The position numbers and the translations under genes are program-made. The notes beneath the pieces were generated by a model that saw only the letters and a program-made list of their open reading frames with translations, was not told the DNA's origin and searched no databases. This document shows positions 20,013 to 27,738 of a DNA stretch of 64,000 bases, piece by piece (within the stretch, counting starts at the first letter, position 1; every line of letters begins with the position of its first letter). Source of the stretch: Actinacidiphila rubida (GTDB taxonomy: Bacteria; Actinomycetota; Actinomycetes; Streptomycetales; Streptomycetaceae); the NCBI RefSeq assembly GCF_900110255.1, contig NZ_FODD01000008.1, forward strand, positions 186,001 to 250,000, given 5' to 3'.

Positions 20013-22826
20013 GTGGCCCGCAGCAAGCACCGCAGAAGGAAATCACTGATCGCGTACGGAGCGGGGGCGGCCGTCCTGGCCACCGTCGCGACCTACGGAA
20101 CGATCGCGCTGGCGTCGCCGTCGAACGGCGACACGACCGCGCAGAACAGTCCCCACGCGCTGCAGGACGCGTTCGCGTCCGCCGCGGCGGAGTTCAAGGT
20201 CCCGCAGAGCGTCCTGATGGCCGTGTCGTACCGGCAGACGCTGTGGGACGCGCACAACGGCGAGCCGAGCTCGACCGGCAACTACAACGTCATGGGCCTG
20301 ACCCAGATCAACCCGCAGGACCTGTCGCAGCCGACGGACGCCGAGCGTCTCTCCGAGATGAACCTCAGCGGCGACCCAGCCGTCAGCAAGCACTTCAACG
20401 CCAAGCGGGCGCTGGCGGCGATTCACAACGAGGTGAACACCTCGGACCCGCGGCTGCACACGCTCGACGAGGCCGCCAAGCTGACCGGCACCTCCGCGAG
20501 CGACCTCAAGAAGAACTCCGAGCAGAGCGTCCGGGGGGCCGCGGCGCTGCTCGCGCAGTACGAGAAGGACTCATACGGCTCGCTGCCGGCGAACGCGGGC
20601 AACTGGTACGGGGCGATCGCCCGCTACAGCCAGTCCCCCGACGCCGGCGGCGCCGACCAGTTCGCGAAGCGGGTCTTCCAGTCGATCCACACCGGCGAGA
20701 GCCGGGTGACCGACTCCGGTCAGATCGTGACGCTGGCCGCCGACCCCTCTGTGACGCCCGTCAAGCCCGCGAAGACGCCGCTGGCGGCCCAAGCGGACAC
20801 GAGCACGACGACGACGGCGGACTGCCCGTCCGGGCTGAGCTGCAACTTCGTCAAGGCGGGATTCGGGCCGGACAGCGCCACGCCGCCCACCATCGAGGGC
20901 AACTACAACCCGGCGAAGCGGCCGGCCAGCGGCGAGGACATCCGCTACATCGTCATCCACGACATGGAGGGCACCTTCGAGGGGTCCATCCAGGAGTTCC
21001 AGAACCCGGCGGCCATCGCCAGCGCTCACTACCTGGTCGCCGACGACGGCCGGGTGACGCAGATGGTGGCGACGACGGACGAGGCGTGGCACGCGGCCAA
21101 CAAGACCGTGAACATGCACTCGATCGGCGTCGAGCACGAGGGCTACGCGATGAAGGCCGCCAGCTGGTACGCCGAGCCGGAGTACGACTCCTCGGCCGCC
21201 CTGGTGAAGTACCTCGCAGGCAAGTTCGGCATCCCGCTGGACCGCCAGCACATCATCGGGCACGACGAGGTCCCGGGCGTGATCGACAGCCTGGTGTCCG
21301 GTCAGCACTGGGACCCGGGTCCGTACTGGGACTGGAACCACTACATGGCGCTGCTCGGCAGCCCCGTGGGTGACCAGGGCGCCGGTGGCCCGCTGCGGGT
21401 CGGCGAGCTGGTCCGCATCGTCCCGCCGTACACCACGGCCTACGAGCCGAGCCTGAGCAATGGCGGCACCACGTTCGCGGCACACCCGGCGAACTTCGTG
21501 TACCTGTACACGACGCCTTCCACCTCGGGCGCCCAGCCGAACGACCCGTACCTGGGCTCGGCGGCGGCGAACGACGGGTCCAACTGGGAGAACAAGGCCG
21601 TCACGGGCAGCGAGTACGTCGTGGCCGGCACGTCCGGTCCGGACTGGACGGCGATCTGGTACAGCGGCCAGAAACTGTGGTTCCACAACCCCGGCGGCCA
21701 GTACACCGCGCCGGTGAAGAGCTCCAGCGTGATCACCCCCGCCGGTACCGGCGCGATCGCCGTCTACGGGCGCGCCTACCCGGAGGATGCCGCGTACACG
21801 GGCACCGGCGTGGCCGTGCAGACGAACAACAACGCGAGCCTCACCAAGTACTCGATCCCGGCGGGCCAGGCCTACGCGCAGGCGGGCCCGGAGAAGGTCG
21901 GCGACTACTTCAACGGCGGTACCTACGCGGGCACCGCCGCGGGCGACCGCACCCTGGTCACCGGCACCGACGAGTTCTACCCGATCCAGTACAACCACCG
22001 GATCGCGTGGGTGAAGGCGTCGGACGTCAAGCAGATCAGCACCACCGCGCCCGACCCCGGCACCACGCGCAACAACCTGCTGGCCCGGGACTCCTCCGGC
22101 GTGCTCTACCAGTACCAGGGCACGGGCAGCGCGGCCACGCCGTTCTACACGCGGTTCAAGGTCGGCGCGGGCTGGGGCGTGTACAACTCCCTGGTGCCGC
22201 TGACGGACCTGAAGGCGAGCGGCACGGGCGACATGGTCGCGCGGGACACCTCCGGGGTGCTCTGGTACTACCAGGGCAGCGGCAACCCGTCGGCGCCGTT
22301 CAAGGCGCGCCTGAAGGTGGGCGCGGGCTGGGGCGTCTACAACACGATGGCCGGCGTCCGGGACGTGAACGGGGACGGCAAGCCGGACCTGGTCGCCCGC
22401 GACTCGTCGGGCACGCTGTGGTTCTACCAGGGCACCGGCACCCCGGCGACGCCGTTCGCCGCCCGGGTGAAGGTCGGCGCGGGCTGGGGGACGTACAACT
22501 CCCTGGTCGCGGTGGGCGACCTGAACGGTGACGGCAGGGGCGACATGGTCGCGCGCGACACGGCCGGCACGCTGTGGCTCTACCAGGGCACCGGCAACGC
22601 GGCCGCTCCGTTCGCCCCGCGAGTGAAGATCGGCGCGGGCTGGACGATCTACAACGCGATGACCGGCACCGGTGACGTGAACGGCGACGGCAAGCCGGAC
22701 ATGGTGGCCCGCGACTCGTCGGGCACGCTGTGGCTCTACAAGGGCACCGGCTCCATGACGGCGACCGCGTTCGCCGCCAGGACCCAGATCGGCACCGGCT
22801 GGCAGATCTACGGCTCGCTGGTCTAA
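20013..22826 (+). CDS. Secreted N-acetylmuramoyl-L-alanine amidase with FG-GAP repeats
   Basis: The 937-aa protein starts with a basic stretch and a hydrophobic signal segment (SLIAYGAGAAVLATVATYGTIALA, about residues 11-34), so it is exported. Residues 45-235 form a helical domain that resembles lysozyme-like cores. The amidase_2 domain follows (about 300-450), with Zn-ligand candidates in YIVIHDMEGT and SIGVEHEG and in GQHWDPGPYWDW. A beta-rich region comes next. From about residue 685 there are five FG-GAP/VCBS-type repeats (consensus DVNGDGKPDLVARDSSGTLW, YQGTG, KVGAGWGxYN), a likely binding propeller. GTG at 20013 has AGGGG upstream. The TAA stop overlaps the -10 box of the trp leader. 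Confidence 0.88.
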   Translation: MARSKHRRRKSLIAYGAGAAVLATVATYGTIALASPSNGDTTAQNSPHALQDAFASAAAEFKVPQSVLMAVSYRQTLWDAHNGEPSSTGNYNVMGLTQINPQDLSQPTDAERLSEMNLSGDPAVSKHFNAKRALAAIHNEVNTSDPRLHTLDEAAKLTGTSASDLKKNSEQSVRGAAALLAQYEKDSYGSLPANAGNWYGAIARYSQSPDAGGADQFAKRVFQSIHTGESRVTDSGQIVTLAADPSVTPVKPAKTPLAAQADTSTTTTADCPSGLSCNFVKAGFGPDSATPPTIEGNYNPAKRPASGEDIRYIVIHDMEGTFEGSIQEFQNPAAIASAHYLVADDGRVTQMVATTDEAWHAANKTVNMHSIGVEHEGYAMKAASWYAEPEYDSSAALVKYLAGKFGIPLDRQHIIGHDEVPGVIDSLVSGQHWDPGPYWDWNHYMALLGSPVGDQGAGGPLRVGELVRIVPPYTTAYEPSLSNGGTTFAAHPANFVYLYTTPSTSGAQPNDPYLGSAAANDGSNWENKAVTGSEYVVAGTSGPDWTAIWYSGQKLWFHNPGGQYTAPVKSSSVITPAGTGAIAVYGRAYPEDAAYTGTGVAVQTNNNASLTKYSIPAGQAYAQAGPEKVGDYFNGGTYAGTAAGDRTLVTGTDEFYPIQYNHRIAWVKASDVKQISTTAPDPGTTRNNLLARDSSGVLYQYQGTGSAATPFYTRFKVGAGWGVYNSLVPLTDLKASGTGDMVARDTSGVLWYYQGSGNPSAPFKARLKVGAGWGVYNTMAGVRDVNGDGKPDLVARDSSGTLWFYQGTGTPATPFAARVKVGAGWGTYNSLVAVGDLNGDGRGDMVARDTAGTLWLYQGTGNAAAPFAPRVKIGAGWTIYNAMTGTGDVNGDGKPDMVARDSSGTLWLYKGTGSMTATAFAARTQIGTGWQIYGSLV

Positions 22827-22839
22827 GGTCGGGTCCATG
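22824..22839 (+). promoter_or_regulatory. Probable leaderless promoter of the trp leader
   Basis: TAAGGT at 22824-22829 is followed by 7 nt and then the trpL ATG at 22837. The first three bases are the TAA stop of the amidase gene. No ribosome binding site fits the ATG better than a leaderless start. Confidence 0.45.
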
Positions 22840-22899
22840 CTCGCGTCCGCGCCGATGAACCAGAACTGGTGGTGGCCCCCCTCCCGGGCGGCCCACTGA
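22837..22899 (+). CDS. trpL: Tryptophan leader peptide (three consecutive Trp codons)
   Basis: This 20-codon reading frame encodes MLASAPMNQNWWWPPSRAAH. Three adjacent TGG codons lie at 22867-22875, and the TGA at 22897-22899 ends it. Immediately downstream is an attenuator, then the anthranilate synthase gene. Ribosome stalling at the Trp codons when charged tRNA-Trp is scarce would favour the antiterminator. A leader of this type is known for the anthranilate synthase gene of another Streptomyces species, so its presence fits family knowledge. Confidence 0.92.
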   Translation: MLASAPMNQNWWWPPSRAAH

Positions 22900-22956
22900 C
22901 CTCGCGCGCGACGCATCCGATTCACGCGAAGGCCGCCCCACACGGGGCGGCCTTCG
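22886..22956 (+). terminator. trp attenuator: terminator with competing antiterminator
   Basis: The terminator is CGAAGGCCGCCCC (22927-22939), a four-base loop and GGGGCGGCCTTCG (22944-22956), a perfect 13-bp stem. The antiterminator arm GGGCGGCC (22886-22893) is exactly complementary to GGCCGCCC (22931-22938), the 5' arm of the terminator. The arm begins 10 nt after the last Trp codon, so a ribosome stalled on Trp leaves it free, while a ribosome at the stop codon covers it. There is no T tract after the terminator. Confidence 0.85.
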
Positions 22957-23013
22957 GCGTTCCCGGGCCCGGCCGCCCCTTCCGTCCACGGGACTTCCGG
23001 AAGGAGCACCGAC

Positions 23014-24954
23014 GTGCCCTACTCCCCCGCCCAAATGGTGCAGCGCCTCACCGCCGGCGACTGCCCGCCGTTCGCCCTGCTGCACCGCAGGACCCCAGGC
23101 CACCCCGCGGACGTGGTGGAGGTGCTGCTCGGCCCGGTGCTGACCGCGCCGTCGCTGTCCGGCATCCCGCTCCCCGCCGGTGCGCCCGCCGGCGGGCCGT
23201 CCCTGGACGCCCTGGCCCTCGTCCCCTTCCGGCAGATCCGCGAGCGCGGCTTCGACGTCCGCGACGACGGCACGCCGCTGGCGGTGCTGCTGCCGCAGGA
23301 GGTGTGCGCACTGCCACTGGACGGCCTGCTGGCGGCGCTGCCCCAGGACGACGTAAGCGTCGAGGGCGGCGCGTTCGACGTGGACGACGACACGTACGCG
23401 GCGGTCGTCGAGCGGGTGGTCCGGGACGAGATCGGCCGCGGCGAGGGCGCGAACTTCGTCATCCGGCGCACGTTCCGCGGCTCGGTGCCCGGCTACGGCC
23501 CGCGGGCCGCGCTGGCCCTGTTCGGCCGGCTGCTGCGCGGCGAGCGCGGCGCGTACTGGACGTACGTGGTGCACACCCCGGAGCGGACGCTGGTCGGCGC
23601 GAGTCCGGAGGTGCACGTGCGGATGTCCGGCGGGACCGTCGTGATGAACCCGATCAGCGGCACGTACCGCTACCCGGCGCAGGGCCCGAGCGCCGAGGGC
23701 CTGCTGGCGTTCCTGCACGACCCGAAGGAGGTGGAGGAGCTGACGATGGTCGTCGACGAGGAGCTGAAGATGATGTGCACCGTCGGCGACCTGGGCGGTG
23801 TGGTGGTCGGGCCGCGGCTGAAGGAGATGGCCCATCTGGCGCACACCGAGTACGAGTTGCGGGGCCGCTCCACGATGGACGTGCGGGACGTGCTGCGGGA
23901 GACGATGTTCGCGGCGACGGTCACGGGCTCACCGGTGCAGAACGCCTGCCGGGTCATCGAGCGGTACGAGCCCGCCGGGCCGGACGGTGCCGGCCGCGGC
24001 TACTACGCGGGCGCCCTCGCGCTGATCGGCCGGGACGCGGGCGGCGGGCAGACGCTGGACTCGCCCATCCTGATCCGCACCGCGGACATCGCGCCGGACG
24101 GTCGGCTGCGGGTGCCGGTCGGGGCGACGCTGGTGCGGCACTCGGACCCGCGCGCGGAGGTCGCCGAGACGCACGCGAAGGCCGCCGGGGTGCTGACCGC
24201 GCTCGGCGTGCTGCCCGCGCCCGCGGCGGCCGCGGCGGGTCCGCGGCCGCGCCTGGCGGACGACATCAGGGTCCAGGCGGCGCTGGACGCCCGGCGCCGG
24301 CACCTGGCGCCGTTCTGGCTGCGGATGCAGACCGGTCCGGCGGCCGCGGCCGGCGGGGCGCTGTCCGGTCACGCGCTGGTCATCGACGGCGAGGACACGT
24401 TCACCGCGATGCTGGCGCACCTGCTGCGCTCGTGCGGCCTGGCGGTGACGGTGCGGCGGTTCGACGAGCCGGCGCTGCGGGACGCGGCGCTGGCGCACCG
24501 GGGCCCGGTGGTCCTGGGGCCCGGCCCCGGGGATCCGGCGGACACCGCGGACCCGAAGATGCGGCTGCTGCGCGCGCTGGCGGCCGACCTGGTGGCGGAG
24601 CACCGGCACGGGCTGCTGGGGGTGTGCCTGGGCCACGAGCTGCTCGCCGCGGAGCTGGGCCTCGACCTGGCGCGCAAGGCCAACCCGGCGCAGGGCGCGC
24701 AGGAGCGCATCGACTTCTTCGGGCGGCCGGAGACGGTGGGCTTCTACAACACGTTCACGGCCCGCTGCGACGAGGCCGCGGCCGAGGAACTGGCCATGCA
24801 CCAGGTGGAGTTGAGTCGTGACCCGGTGACGGGCGACGTCCACGCGATGCGCGGTCCCGGCTTCGCCGGGCTGCAGTTCCACCCCGAGTCGGTGCTGACG
24901 CTGGACGGCCCGGCGATCGTCGCGGAGGTGCTGGCCGCGGTGACCGTGCGCTGA
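23014..24954 (+). CDS. trpE: Anthranilate synthase, fused TrpE-TrpG type
   Basis: The 646-aa protein combines both subunits of anthranilate synthase. The chorismate-binding domain spans about residues 1-420 (MNPISGTYRYP, VVDEELKMMCTVGDLGG, VTGSPVQNACRVIERYE, RGYYAGALALIGRD, TLDSPILIRTADI). The glutamine amidotransferase domain spans about 450-646 with nucleophile C538 in LLGVCLGHELLA and the C-terminal QFHPESVLT supplying the His/Glu pair. The fused order resembles TrpEG/PhzE-type enzymes. No phenazine genes are nearby, and the Trp attenuator upstream argues for tryptophan synthesis. GTG at 23014 has GGAAGGAG 10 nt upstream. It ends at a convergent terminator. Confidence 0.94.
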   Translation: MPYSPAQMVQRLTAGDCPPFALLHRRTPGHPADVVEVLLGPVLTAPSLSGIPLPAGAPAGGPSLDALALVPFRQIRERGFDVRDDGTPLAVLLPQEVCALPLDGLLAALPQDDVSVEGGAFDVDDDTYAAVVERVVRDEIGRGEGANFVIRRTFRGSVPGYGPRAALALFGRLLRGERGAYWTYVVHTPERTLVGASPEVHVRMSGGTVVMNPISGTYRYPAQGPSAEGLLAFLHDPKEVEELTMVVDEELKMMCTVGDLGGVVVGPRLKEMAHLAHTEYELRGRSTMDVRDVLRETMFAATVTGSPVQNACRVIERYEPAGPDGAGRGYYAGALALIGRDAGGGQTLDSPILIRTADIAPDGRLRVPVGATLVRHSDPRAEVAETHAKAAGVLTALGVLPAPAAAAAGPRPRLADDIRVQAALDARRRHLAPFWLRMQTGPAAAAGGALSGHALVIDGEDTFTAMLAHLLRSCGLAVTVRRFDEPALRDAALAHRGPVVLGPGPGDPADTADPKMRLLRALAADLVAEHRHGLLGVCLGHELLAAELGLDLARKANPAQGAQERIDFFGRPETVGFYNTFTARCDEAAAEELAMHQVELSRDPVTGDVHAMRGPGFAGLQFHPESVLTLDGPAIVAEVLAAVTVR

Positions 24955-24964
24955 GCGGCGGCAC

Positions 24965-24988
24965 GGGCCGGGAGGGACCGCCCGGCCC
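24965..24988. terminator. Hairpin between convergent trpE and uridine-kinase-like genes
   Basis: GGGCCGGG (24965-24972) pairs perfectly with CCCGGCCC (24981-24988) across an 8-nt loop, in the 45-bp gap between the two stop codons. Confidence 0.55.
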
Positions 24989-24999
24989 CGGGAACGGGG

Positions 25000-25644
25000 T
25001 CAGGCGGTCTCGCCGAAGCTGCTGGCGTCCAGGGCGGGTTCGCCGCGCAGCGGCGCGGCGAGCACCGGGCCGATCAGCATGGCCACGGCGGCGATCATCG
25101 CGTACTCGTCGGCGGTGCCGTCGACCACCAGGTCGGCGACCGCGCGCGAGGGCGCGACGTGCGCGGCGTGCCGTTCCCGGCCGGTCATCAGGTAGTTCCG
25201 CAGGGACAGCGCGGGGTCCTGCCGCTGCACCTCGATCTTGCGCAGGATCTTGCGGGCGAGCCGGATGTCGTCGGGGGTGTCGACGTAGACCCGCCAGGTG
25301 GCGCGGGCGGCCACCACGGGCAGGGTCAGCGCGAACAGGCCCTCGACGACGACCAGCCGGCGCCGGCCGGCCGCCGTCGCGGCCGCGTCGACCGCGGCGG
25401 CGACGGCGGTCTGGTCGATGGAGCCGGGGTGGTTCCAGTCGAGGATCTCGGCGCCGGTCGCGGACACGGTCCGCACCCCGCGCAGCGGATCGTGCGCGGG
25501 GACGTAGAAGTCGTCGAGCCGGACCAGGCCGACCAGGCCGGGATGGTGCCGGACCAGTGCGTCGGCCAGTGTCGACTTGCCGGAGGCGGTGCCGCCTGCG
25601 ACCGCCAGTACGGGCACGCGGTGCCCTCCCGCAACACCCGTCAT
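25000..25644 (-). CDS. Uridine kinase-like P-loop protein
   Basis: The protein (214 aa) has a Walker A motif GGTASGKST (residues 17-25), an LVRLDDFYVP segment after the first strand, LDWNHPGSID, the VVVEGLFAL strand and RKILRKIEVQRQ, matching the uridine kinase/phosphoribulokinase superfamily. It probably phosphorylates a nucleoside or related small molecule with ATP; the substrate is not fixed by the sequence. The ATG at 25644 is preferred over 25659 because AGGAG lies 8 nt before it. A promoter with matched -35 and -10 lies at 25731-25760. pfkA lies upstream on the same strand. Confidence 0.82.
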   Translation of the reverse strand: MTGVAGGHRVPVLAVAGGTASGKSTLADALVRHHPGLVGLVRLDDFYVPAHDPLRGVRTVSATGAEILDWNHPGSIDQTAVAAAVDAAATAAGRRRLVVVEGLFALTLPVVAARATWRVYVDTPDDIRLARKILRKIEVQRQDPALSLRNYLMTGRERHAAHVAPSRAVADLVVDGTADEYAMIAAVAMLIGPVLAAPLRGEPALDASSFGETA

Positions 25645-25730
25645 ACGGGCGCTCCTCATGTGCTCAGAAAGGGGGATCCCCGAGGGGACGGCGAAGCCGC
25701 CGGACCGGCCGCCTCCGGACCGGTGGAGGG

Positions 25731-25760
25731 AGAATAGGTCGCGGGGATCACCTACGGCAA
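25731..25760 (-). promoter_or_regulatory. Candidate sigma-70-type promoter of the uridine-kinase-like gene
   Basis: On the minus strand TTGCCG (25760-25755), an 18-bp spacer and TATTCT (25736-25731) match the housekeeping promoter layout. It would give a leader of about 80 nt to the ATG at 25644. Confidence 0.45.
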
Positions 25761-25829
25761 GCGCCGTCGGTCAAGGGAAGGACAAGGGAATTTCCGGCAC
25801 ACCGGGGACGGCCGCGAGGCGTCCCACGG

Positions 25830-26858
25830 CTAGCCGAAGAAGACGCCCGCCTCCTGGTAGAGGGCGGGGTCGACGGTCTTGATGCGGGCGGTGGCGTCGC
25901 CGATCGGGACGCGGACGATCTCGGTGCCGCGCAGTGCGACCATCGTGCCGAAGTCGCCGTCGCGGACGGCCTCGACGGCGTGCAGGCCGAAGCGGGTGGC
26001 GAGCCAGCGGTCGAACGCGCTGGGGGTACCGCCGCGCTGGACATGCCCGAGCACGGTGGTGCGGGCCTCCTTGCCGGTGCGCTTCTCGATCTGCTTGGCG
26101 AGCCACTCACCGATCCCGGACAGCCGCACGTGGCCGAACGAGTCGAGGGTGCCGTCCTTGAGGACCAGGTCGCCGTCGACCGGCATGGCGCCCTCGGCGA
26201 CGACCACGATCGGCGCGTAGCGGATCTTGAACCGGTTCTCGACCCACGCGCACACCTGGTCGAGGTCGAAGCGCTGCTCGGGGATGAGGATGACGTTGGC
26301 GCCGCCGGCCAGTCCGGAGTGCAGGGCTATCCAGCCGGCGTGGCGGCCCATCACCTCCACCACCAGGACGCGCATGTGGGACTCGGCGGTGGTGTGGAGC
26401 CGGTCGATGGCCTCGGTGGCGATGTTGACCGCGGTGTCGAAGCCGAAGGTGTAGTCGGTGGCCGACAGGTCGTTGTCGATGGTCTTGGGCACGCCCACGC
26501 AGGGCACTCCGTGCCGGGAGGACAGTTCGGCGGCCACGCCGAGGGTGTCCTCGCCGCCGATCACGATGAGGGCGTCGACGTCGTTCTCCGCCAGGGTGCG
26601 CCTGACGCGCTCGACGCCGCCTTCGGTCTTGAGGGGGTTGGTGCGCGAGGAGCCGAGGATGGTGCCGCCGCGCGGCAGGATGCCGCGGACCGCCGGGATG
26701 TCGAGGCGCACGATGTCCCCTTCGAGGGGGCCGCGCCAGCCGTCGCGGAATCCGGTGAAGTCGAACCCGTACTCCTGGACGCCTTTACGGACGATGCCGC
26801 GGATGACCGCGTTGAGGCCGGGGCAGTCTCCGCCGCCGGTCAGGACTCCGACCCGCAT
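25830..26858 (-). CDS. pfkA: 6-phosphofructokinase
   Basis: PfkA (342 aa) phosphorylates fructose 6-phosphate in glycolysis. Motifs include MRVGVLTGGGDCPGLNAVIRG at the start, PRGGTILGSSRTNP, IGGEDTLG, PKTIDNDL with the catalytic Asp region, VMGRHAGWIALHSGLAGGAN and LGHVQRGGTPSAFDR. GGEDT in place of GGDDT is usual for the actinobacterial (group III) enzymes. ATP use is expected in Streptomyces, but a PPi-dependent relative cannot be excluded from the sequence. The ATG at 26858 has GAAGGGAAGAG 4 nt upstream, and a longer frame from 26912 is rejected. A Crp-like palindrome lies 61 nt upstream of the start. Confidence 0.95.
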   Translation of the reverse strand: MRVGVLTGGGDCPGLNAVIRGIVRKGVQEYGFDFTGFRDGWRGPLEGDIVRLDIPAVRGILPRGGTILGSSRTNPLKTEGGVERVRRTLAENDVDALIVIGGEDTLGVAAELSSRHGVPCVGVPKTIDNDLSATDYTFGFDTAVNIATEAIDRLHTTAESHMRVLVVEVMGRHAGWIALHSGLAGGANVILIPEQRFDLDQVCAWVENRFKIRYAPIVVVAEGAMPVDGDLVLKDGTLDSFGHVRLSGIGEWLAKQIEKRTGKEARTTVLGHVQRGGTPSAFDRWLATRFGLHAVEAVRDGDFGTMVALRGTEIVRVPIGDATARIKTVDPALYQEAGVFFG

Positions 26859-26918
26859 GGGCTCTTCCCTTCGTCGCAAGCCAGCTGTGCCGGATGTTGC
26901 AACCTCCGCCAAGCTAGC

Positions 26919-26932
26919 GTGACTTGGGTCAC
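26919..26932. promoter_or_regulatory. Crp-like palindrome upstream of pfkA
   Basis: GTGACTTGGGTCAC is a perfect 5-bp inverted repeat with a 4-bp spacer and fits the S. coelicolor Crp consensus GTG(N6)GNCAC on both strands. A TAGCTT box lies just 3' of it in the pfkA direction. It also overlaps the stop codon of macR (26929-26931). Confidence 0.4.
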
Positions 26933-27738
26933 ATGTCGCCGCCCCTGCGACCGCCGCCGGTGCCGGTCGCCCCTGCCGCGCCCCCGGTGTCGTCGGCCGT
27001 GTCGAGCCCGCGCTCGATCGCGTACCGGACCAGCTCCACGCGGTTGTGCAACTGGAGCTTGCCGAGGGTGTTCTGCACGTGGTTCTGCACGGTGCGGTGC
27101 GAGATGACCAGGCGCTGCGCGATCTGCTTGTAGCTCAGGCCCTTGGCGACCAGCCGCAGCACCTCGGTCTCGCGCTCGGTCAGCCGGGGCGCGGCCGGCT
27201 CGTCCGGCGCGGCGGCCGCGGCCGGCACGGTGGCCAGCCGGCGGTACTCGCCGAGCACCAGCCCGGCCAGGCCGGGCGTGAAGACCGGGTCGCCCACCGC
27301 GGTCCTGCGGACCGCGTCGACCAGCTCCTCGCGGCCCGCGGACTTCAGCAGGTAGCCGGTCGCGCCGGACTTCACGGCCTCCAGCACGTCGGCGTGCTCG
27401 CCGCTCGCGGACAGCACCAGGACGCGCACCGCGGGGTCGTGGGCGACGACCTCCTTGCACACCTGCACCCCGGACGCTCCCGGCAGGTTCAGGTCGAGCA
27501 CCAGCACCTGGGGGCGGGCCGCACGGGCCCGCCGGACCGCCTCGGGCCCGTCGCCCGCGGTGGCGACCACGTGGATGCCGGCCTCGGTGAGGTCGCGGGC
27601 CACCGCGTCGCGCCACATCGGATGGTCGTCGACGACCATCACCGTCACGGGTGCCTCCCGCCCACCGCCGGTGTCCGCCGTCCCCACCGTGCCGCCCGTG
27701 CCGCCCGCACTGCCCGCACTGCCCGCACTGCCCGTCAT
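26929..27738 (-). CDS. macR: Response regulator, NarL/LuxR family (MacR type)
   Basis: The product (269 aa) has a receiver domain with acidic pair DD near residues 37-38, phospho-acceptor D82 in LVLDLNLPG and the switch residues in VLSASG and YLLKSA. A C-terminal LuxR-type helix-turn-helix follows (LTERETEVLRLVAKGLSYKQIAQRL, HRTVQNHVQNTLGKL). It pairs with the MacS-type kinase, whose stop it overlaps by ATGA at 27738-27735. In S. coelicolor MacRS controls morphology and antibiotic production. Residues 2-30 are an unusual Gly/Ser/Ala/Thr-rich leader encoded partly by a 9-bp tandem repeat. An internal GTG just before TVMVVDDHP could be the real start if the ATGA overlap is not used. Confidence 0.9.
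   Translation of the reverse strand: MTGSAGSAGSAGGTGGTVGTADTGGGREAPVTVMVVDDHPMWRDAVARDLTEAGIHVVATAGDGPEAVRRARAARPQVLVLDLNLPGASGVQVCKEVVAHDPAVRVLVLSASGEHADVLEAVKSGATGYLLKSAGREELVDAVRRTAVGDPVFTPGLAGLVLGEYRRLATVPAAAAAPDEPAAPRLTERETEVLRLVAKGLSYKQIAQRLVISHRTVQNHVQNTLGKLQLHNRVELVRYAIERGLDTADDTGGAAGATGTGGGRRGGDM
27707..27733. repeat. Nine-bp tandem repeat in the 5' end of macR
   Basis: GCACTGCCC (plus strand) is repeated three times exactly, encoding Gly-Ser-Ala units at the N-terminus of the response regulator. The repeat unit is a multiple of three, so length changes would not shift the frame. Confidence 0.8.
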
